A stretch of DNA of 46,050 bases from Cohnella rhizoplanae (GTDB taxonomy: Bacteria; Bacillota; Bacilli; Paenibacillales; Paenibacillaceae), in the NCBI RefSeq assembly GCF_948329515.1, contig NZ_CAOJCN010000033.1:1-46050 (forward strand), written 5' to 3'. The translations under genes were made by a program, and so were the position numbers. Below are positions 42,770 to 46,050 of the stretch, in pieces (the first letter of the stretch is position 1; every line of letters starts with the position of its first letter). The notes beneath the pieces are model-generated. The model made no database searches. It worked only from the letters and a program-made list of their open reading frames with translations, and was not told where the DNA came from.

Positions 42770-42802
42770 GAGCGATCCGCGATGCGCGGGTCGCTCTTTT
42801 TT
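42770..42802 (+). terminator. Strong intrinsic terminator ending the lasso cluster
   Basis: GAGCGATCCGCG pairs with CGCGGGTCGCTC (12 bp, one G-T pair) around a 3-nt loop, followed by six T. It marks the likely 3' end of a same-strand gene run that begins at 15219. Confidence 0.92.
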
Positions 42803-42841
42803 GCGTTGTTCGGCCCATACGCCAACTTGAATTCGCCAGTT

Positions 42842-42868
42842 TCCTTAAAATGTTAAATATGATATAAC
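42842..42868 (+). promoter_or_regulatory. Possible promoter of the TIMP-like gene
   Basis: A -10-like TATAAC (42863-42868) lies 17 bp after a weak -35-like TTCCTT region in a locally AT-rich stretch between the terminator and the gene at 42904. The SD AAGGAGG follows at about 42893. Confidence 0.4.
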
Positions 42869-42903
42869 GAGAGTAGCCTTTGTATGGGCTGAAGGAGGCA
42901 ACC

Positions 42904-43473
42904 ATGAAGCGATACGTCTCCATATTGCTGCTTTTAAGTTTTGCAGCCGTCGGACTCTTCTCCTTTCCGCCTGCCAAGGCATACGCCTGCAGCTGCGTCG
43001 CAAGAGATACCCAAGAGAAACTAGCTAACGCCGCAGCCGTCTTCGTCGGCGAAGTCGTCCACAAGGGCTTCCCCAGCTTCTTCCGATCCGGCCAAACGAG
43101 AGCCTATACCTTTGAGGTCAAGCAAGCTTGGAAGGGTGTCTCGACCAAACGCGTCACGATTCAAGCGCTCGACGGAGGCTCCGATTCATGCGGCACATCG
43201 TTCCATCGCAATCAATCCTACATCGTATTCGCTTACTATGATAAGAACCAGAAGCTGCAGACGAACCTATGCAGCGGCAATCTAAAGGCAACTACAGAAG
43301 AGTCCATCGCGATCCTGGGAAAGGCCTCGATGGAAGGCGACGATCTAAAAGGCGGCGCCCATGGCTTAGGCACGCCGTCGTTCAATCGCTTCCTATATAT
43401 ATCCGCATTATTACTCGTTGCCGCGGCTACCATAATGACCTGGAAAACGTATCGGCGAAAACGCCGGTCTTAA
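42904..43473 (+). CDS. Secreted/membrane-anchored TIMP/NTR-like protein
   Basis: This 189-aa protein has a signal peptide (MKRYVSILLLLSFAAVGLFS...AYA) followed at once by C-S-C, the hallmark of the netrin/TIMP-like domain. Further conserved features are AVFVGEVV, YTFEVKQAWKG, SDSCGTSF and TNLCSGN, giving four or more Cys for disulfides. A C-terminal membrane helix (YISALLLVAAATIMTW) and a basic tail anchor it to the cell surface. Bacterial members have no established role that I know of. ATG 42904 has AAGGAGG upstream; an in-frame ATG at 42880 has no site. Confidence 0.8.
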   Translation: MKRYVSILLLLSFAAVGLFSFPPAKAYACSCVARDTQEKLANAAAVFVGEVVHKGFPSFFRSGQTRAYTFEVKQAWKGVSTKRVTIQALDGGSDSCGTSFHRNQSYIVFAYYDKNQKLQTNLCSGNLKATTEESIAILGKASMEGDDLKGGAHGLGTPSFNRFLYISALLLVAAATIMTWKTYRRKRRS

Positions 43474-43544
43474 TAAAGCGATCAGTTGTTTATCCAACTG
43501 ATGCTATGGTATGTTTATACAAAAAACGTCCGCCGAAAGCATCG

Positions 43545-43583
43545 GGGACCGAGAAGTCGCATTTGACTTCTCGGTCCCTTTTT
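43545..43583 (+). terminator. Intrinsic terminator
   Basis: GGGACCGAGAAGTC (43545-43558) pairs perfectly over 14 bp with GACTTCTCGGTCCC (43565-43578), with a 6-nt loop and a following run of five T. It ends the TIMP-like gene and insulates the recombinase gene that begins 31 bp later. Confidence 0.92.
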
Positions 43584-43613
43584 GCATGCTCGCAGGCACA
43601 AAAGGGAGATATC

Positions 43614-44684
43614 ATGGATATCCATCTATCCAAGTATGACGAGGGGACGCTGGCTCTTCGATTCGACTACGACCGCGACACGATCGATCTCATCAAGACC
43701 CTGCCAGGCAGAAGGTGGGTGCCCGAGGCCATTGCGTGGACAGTGCCATATACGCTCGCGATGGCAGAACGGCTACTGCATGCTTTTCCGGATCGTTTGA
43801 ACATCGAAGCAGGCTTGCGGGAGGAATGTTATCTATTTAAAACCAGCCAAAACGCGAGGAATCGCGCGCACGATCGATTGCTGCGTCAGCAGCTGCAGCT
43901 ATGAGGATACAGCGTCAAGTCGATTCAGGCCTATTGCGGCCACGTCGGGCGATACCTGGATGCTTGCGCCGACCAGCTGCTGCTTAATCACGAAGGGCGT
44001 TTGAAGAAATATACGCTTGATCTGCTGGAGCTTAAGCGATCCCACGCTTATGTGAATCAAGCGATCAGCGCCATCAAATTTTACGAACAGCGCGTACTTC
44101 AAATGGAGAGCTCTGCACCCTACGTGAGACCCAGAAAAGAAAACAAACTTCCGAACGTACTCTCCTTAAGCGAAGTTAAACGGCTGCTTGGCGCGTTAAC
44201 CAATCTTAAGCATCAGGCCTTATTGTTCATCACCTATTCCTCGGGCTTGCGCGTCGGCGAAGTCGTTCGAATACGGTTACAGGACTTTGATTACGAACGC
44301 CGAACATTATTAGTCAAGCAAGGAAAAGGCAGGAAAGATCGCCTGACCGTCCTGTCCGATAGCGCGCTCGAGATCGTCAAGCGATATATCCGGAAGGAAG
44401 CGTCCGACGCTTGGCTCTTTCCCGGCCAAAAGGGAGCCGGTCATCTCACCGAGCGATCCGCCCAAAAGGTATTCGAGCAGGCGCTAGCCGTCTCTGGCAT
44501 CAAGAAAAAGGTAAGCATCCACGCGCTGCGCCATTCGTTCGCCACGCATCTGTTGGAAGGAGGCATTGACCTTCGCTATATTCAGGAGCTCCTCGGGCAC
44601 CAAAGCTCTCGCACCACCGAACGCTACACCCACGTCAGCGTGAAGGATATCAGACGGATCAAGAGTCCGCTGGATATGGAGTAA
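43614..44684 (+). pseudogene. Tyrosine recombinase/integrase interrupted by one in-frame TGA
   Basis: The frame starts at ATG 43614 (SD AAAGGGAG) and reads 96 codons to TGA at 43902. It then continues in the same frame through GYSVKSIQAYCGHVGRYLD to 44684. The first part carries the small domain LPGRRWVPEAIAWTVPYT and the start of the SAM-like arm. The second part has the catalytic domain: SGLRVGEVVRIRLQDF (Arg), GKGRKDRLT (Lys), HALRHSFATHLLEGG (His, Arg), LLGHQSSRTTERYTHVS (His, nucleophile Tyr). TGA most simply arose from CGA (Arg), which gives the usual RGYS. The C-terminal part could be translated separately from TTG 44001. It has no IntI-specific insert. An attI-like site and a cassette array follow immediately. 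Confidence 0.85.
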
Positions 44685-44727
44685 GGGATTGGTTGGCGTA
44701 CACAGATACACTGAATGGATGGTATTC

Positions 44728-44814
44728 ATGAACTACGCAAATACATCAGAAAGAATTGTTTTATTGAAGTTCGTAGATAAGACGTTAGATGAAACCAGTG
44801 TGAAGCTTATCTAG
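44728..44814 (+). CDS. Possible 28-codon leader ORF spanning the first cassette junction
   Basis: ATG 44728, with GGATGG a few bases upstream, opens a 28-codon frame that ends at TAG 44812 inside cassette 1, so it reads across the core site GTTAGAT. In class 1 integrons a comparable short ORF over attI1 helps translation of the first cassette gene. Nothing else supports it as a real protein. Confidence 0.25.
   Translation: MNYANTSERIVLLKFVDKTLDETSVKLI
44772..44790 (+). other. attI-like recombination site at the head of the cassette array
   Basis: Core GTTAGAT (44784-44790) fits GTTRRRY. Five bases before it, CGTAGAT (44772-44778) resembles the L' box CGTGAAT of the attC-like elements (5 of 7). 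The sequence around the core (ACGTTAGATGAAA) closely matches the next cassette junction (ACGTTAGGCGAAA). There is no long foldback on its left side, as expected for an attI rather than an attC site. It lies 100 bp after the recombinase. Confidence 0.6.
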
Positions 44815-45338
44815 AAAATGTCTTACCAATGAATAAGTAAAAATCCTCTTAGGGGGACAATAATGACATTAACACAACTATCCAACTATTTATTTTTAGG
44901 ATCACTCGGGCTACTAATTATAACTCTACTTTTTAAAGGACTCGGGAATAGAGGGATGTCTGGTTTTATTGCAGATCCAAATTCAGGATCAGCGACAGAT
45001 CTCCAATTAAATCATGACCATGAAAAAGTAATTAAAGAACAAGATAGTTTAATGAAATCGATTTTTAAATCATATTTGGTTTGGATTTCAATAATTGGAA
45101 TAATAATATCAATAGTAATAACGATATAAATAAAAAATGGAATGATGAATGTATGTGTATCAGGATGACACTGGCTTCATCTAACAATGTATTCACGCTT
45201 CGGAACCTGCGGCCCCTTGGTCCGCCAGATGAATTTCGCGGGAGCAGATTCAGGCGGACACACCTGCGAGGCTAACTGCGCTGGCGCGCAGCCGGACCTT
45301 CGGTCCTTAAGCCTCTCGGCGTCGTGAATATGGGAACG
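44785..45338 (+). mobile_element. Integron-like gene cassette 1 (554 bp)
   Basis: The cassette runs from the T after the G of the core at 44784 to the G of the next core at 45338. It contains one AT-rich gene (44863-45129) and one attC-like element. Its left end GTTAGATGAAACCAGTGT (44784-44801) is the reverse complement of ACACTGGCTTCATCTAAC (45168-45185) at 17 of 18 positions; only position 11 (A opposite C) fails. This is what a circular cassette opened by recombination inside its own foldback site would leave. Confidence 0.7.
44863..45129 (+). CDS. Small membrane protein of cassette 1
   Basis: The 88-aa protein starts at ATG 44863 behind AGGGGGAC. Two hydrophobic segments are seen: about residues 8-25 (LFLGSLGLLIITLLF) and 71-88 (YLVWISIIGIIISIVITI, at the very C-terminus). 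They are joined by a polar loop with GFIADPNSGSATDLQ and a charged helix. I do not recognise the family. The AT-rich coding sequence contrasts sharply with the GC-rich surroundings, which suggests foreign origin. It fills the cassette alone, in the same orientation as the attC-like site. Confidence 0.75.
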   Translation: MTLTQLSNYLFLGSLGLLIITLLFKGLGNRGMSGFIADPNSGSATDLQLNHDHEKVIKEQDSLMKSIFKSYLVWISIIGIIISIVITI

Positions 45339-45355
45339 TTAGGCGAAATTATTGT
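45168..45355 (+). repeat. attC-like foldback element 1
   Basis: The order of parts is: right arm ACACTGGCTTCATCTAAC (R'' box ATCTAAC 45179-45185), spacer AATGT, L'' box ATTCACG, a branched GC-rich middle, L' box CGTGAAT (45324-45330), spacer ATGGGAAC, then core GTTAGGC (45338-45344), where cassette 2 begins. The middle folds into hairpins GTCCGCC/GGCGGAC, CTGCGC/GCGCAG and GGACC-TTC-GGTCC, closed by GAGGCT/AAGCCTC. A 99-bp block (45235-45333) is identical in the second element. It is longer and more branched than ordinary integron attC sites. Confidence 0.75.
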
Positions 45356-45387
45356 AAGACATGTCCATAAAAAAGTAGGAGACGTAT

Positions 45388-45870
45388 ATGGATGTTACAC
45401 TTGATAGAATTAAGTTAGCCATTCAAAAAAATGGACAAGTTTCAGAAGTGCTTAGTAATAAAAATTATAAGTATCAAATAAGAAAAAAAGATGCAATTTA
45501 CATATTAAAAAATGAAGCTAATGAATTTACTGTTGTTTATTTGAAGAAGGGATGCTTTGGTTGGGGAGTCAGAATGAAATTTGACCTAAACGGAATAAAT
45601 TTTGACATAGTGCCGTCGGAGAAGATTACCAATCTATTGCTAAGTTTTGATACCAATACTCTAGTAATCAGTCGATGTGACATGGATGACTTTGATAAAT
45701 TGCATGTGAATGGTCAGGAAACCATGAGGTTTGAAATAGCTGAATGTAACAAAGCCTTTAACTTTTTTATTGAAGATAAGAAAAAAGATAAAGTGGTCGA
45801 GGGATTTAATACATTTGGTCAAAAAACCTATATAAATAAACTTGAAATACAGAGTATTGAATTGGGTTAA
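45388..45870 (+). CDS. Uncharacterised 160-aa protein of cassette 2
   Basis: ATG 45388 follows GTAGGAG. The product is a soluble, Lys/Asn-rich protein of mixed alpha/beta type, with segments KYQIRKKDAIYILKNEANEF, VVYLKKGCFGWGVRMKFDL and EKITNLLLSFDTNTLVISRCD. No signal peptide, membrane segment or known catalytic motif is seen. I do not recognise the family. Base composition is strongly AT-rich, unlike the chromosome around it. As the sole gene of a cassette it could be an adaptive, defence or toxin/antitoxin function, but nothing in the sequence decides this. Confidence 0.75.
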   Translation: MDVTLDRIKLAIQKNGQVSEVLSNKNYKYQIRKKDAIYILKNEANEFTVVYLKKGCFGWGVRMKFDLNGINFDIVPSEKITNLLLSFDTNTLVISRCDMDDFDKLHVNGQETMRFEIAECNKAFNFFIEDKKKDKVVEGFNTFGQKTYINKLEIQSIELG

Positions 45871-45880
45871 TGCTCTGGAG

Positions 45881-46050
45881 ACAATAACTTCGCCTAACAA
45901 TGTATTCACGCATCGGGCCGTCTTCGCCGACACTCGGTCCGCTAGATGGAATTCGCGGGAGCAGATTCAGGCGGACACACCTGCGAGGCTAACTGCGCTG
46001 GCGCGCAGCCGGACCTTCGGTCCTTAAGCCTCTCGGCGTCGTGAATATGG
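45881..46050 (+). repeat. attC-like foldback element 2 (incomplete)
   Basis: The right arm is ACAATAACTTCGCCTAAC (R'' box GCCTAAC 45892-45898), then spacer AATGT and L'' box ATTCACG. The middle is divergent at first (45911-45951). From 45952 to the window end, 99 bp are identical to 45235-45333 of element 1, including L' CGTGAAT. By analogy the next core GTTRRRY should lie about 5 bp beyond the window. Confidence 0.75.

Larger units (their letters stand above)
45339..46050 (+). mobile_element. Integron-like gene cassette 2 (truncated by window edge)
   Basis: It begins at TTAGGC (45339) after the G of the core and holds one AT-rich gene (45388-45870) and a second attC-like element cut by the window end. 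Its left end GTTAGGCGAAATTATTGT (45338-45355) is the reverse complement of ACAATAACTTCGCCTAAC (45881-45898) at 17 of 18 positions, again failing only at position 11 (A opposite C). The differing bases relative to cassette 1 are all compensated within this cassette. Confidence 0.7.

Noticed and set aside
44785..46050. Cassettes as insertion sequences or MITEs
   Set aside because: No transposase and no target-site duplications; the terminal complementarity is private to each unit and head-to-tail units share a recombination core, which fits site-specific cassettes better.

Overview
The window looks like chromosomal DNA of a high-GC, spore-forming Firmicute of the Paenibacillaceae (Paenibacillus or Cohnella type). 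The reasons are very strong AGGAGG-type ribosome binding sites, frequent GTG/TTG starts, a secreted enzyme with three SLH domains, an eps-type exopolysaccharide operon and a paeninodin-type lasso-peptide cluster. Almost everything is GC-rich; only the right-hand 1.3 kb carries AT-rich genes. This placement is inference from gene content.

Layout. (1) 1-320: a tandem array of 51-52 bp units. (2) 430-3100: small housekeeping genes on + (TetR regulator, DUF4180 protein, FGE-fold protein, VOC protein, Rrf2 regulator), closed by a terminator. (3) 3165-6629 (-): a large secreted, SLH-anchored CE15-like glucuronoyl esterase, then a 45-codon gene with a TTG start. (4) 7223-9066: a DrrA/DrrB-type ABC exporter. 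(5) 9121-10140: two unrelated intergenic tandem arrays (62 bp and about 51 bp units) separated by a palindromic terminator. (6) guaD on -, an unrecognised protein, and an SRAP/YedK gene whose catalytic Cys2 is cut off by a one-base frameshift. (7) 13621-15008: a soluble NarL-family histidine kinase and its response regulator.

(8) 15219-29926: an exopolysaccharide operon (chain-length regulator, BY-kinase, a structured leader resembling the eps-associated EAR/epsC RNA, galU, priming transferase, glycosyltransferases, polymerase, flippase, acetyltransferase, pyruvyltransferase, manC, UDP-glucose dehydrogenase). A secreted agarase/galactosidase-like glycosidase follows. (9) 32966-42737: on the same strand and with little spacing, a paeninodin-type lasso cluster: sulfotransferase, cyclase C, 42-aa precursor A, HPr-kinase-like K, B1, B2, nucleotidyltransferase N, ABC exporter D, APS kinase and a VanZ protein. 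The precursor predicts a 22-residue core with a Y1-D9 ring and a C-terminal Ser, the phosphorylation target of the K family. The sulfotransferase overlaps the cyclase by 4 bp and an APS kinase is present, so O-sulfation is a testable extra modification.

(10) 43614-46050: a tyrosine recombinase interrupted by one in-frame TGA, followed by what reads as an integron-like gene-cassette array. There are two AT-rich one-gene cassettes, each ending in a large attC-like foldback element. The start and end of each cassette carry an 18-nt inverted repeat. The repeat differs between the cassettes but is compensated within each one, with the same single mismatch at position 11. This is the organisation expected for cassettes excised and integrated at a GTTRRRY core. 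I see no canonical integron integrase. The array runs off the right edge of the window and is the most unusual object here.
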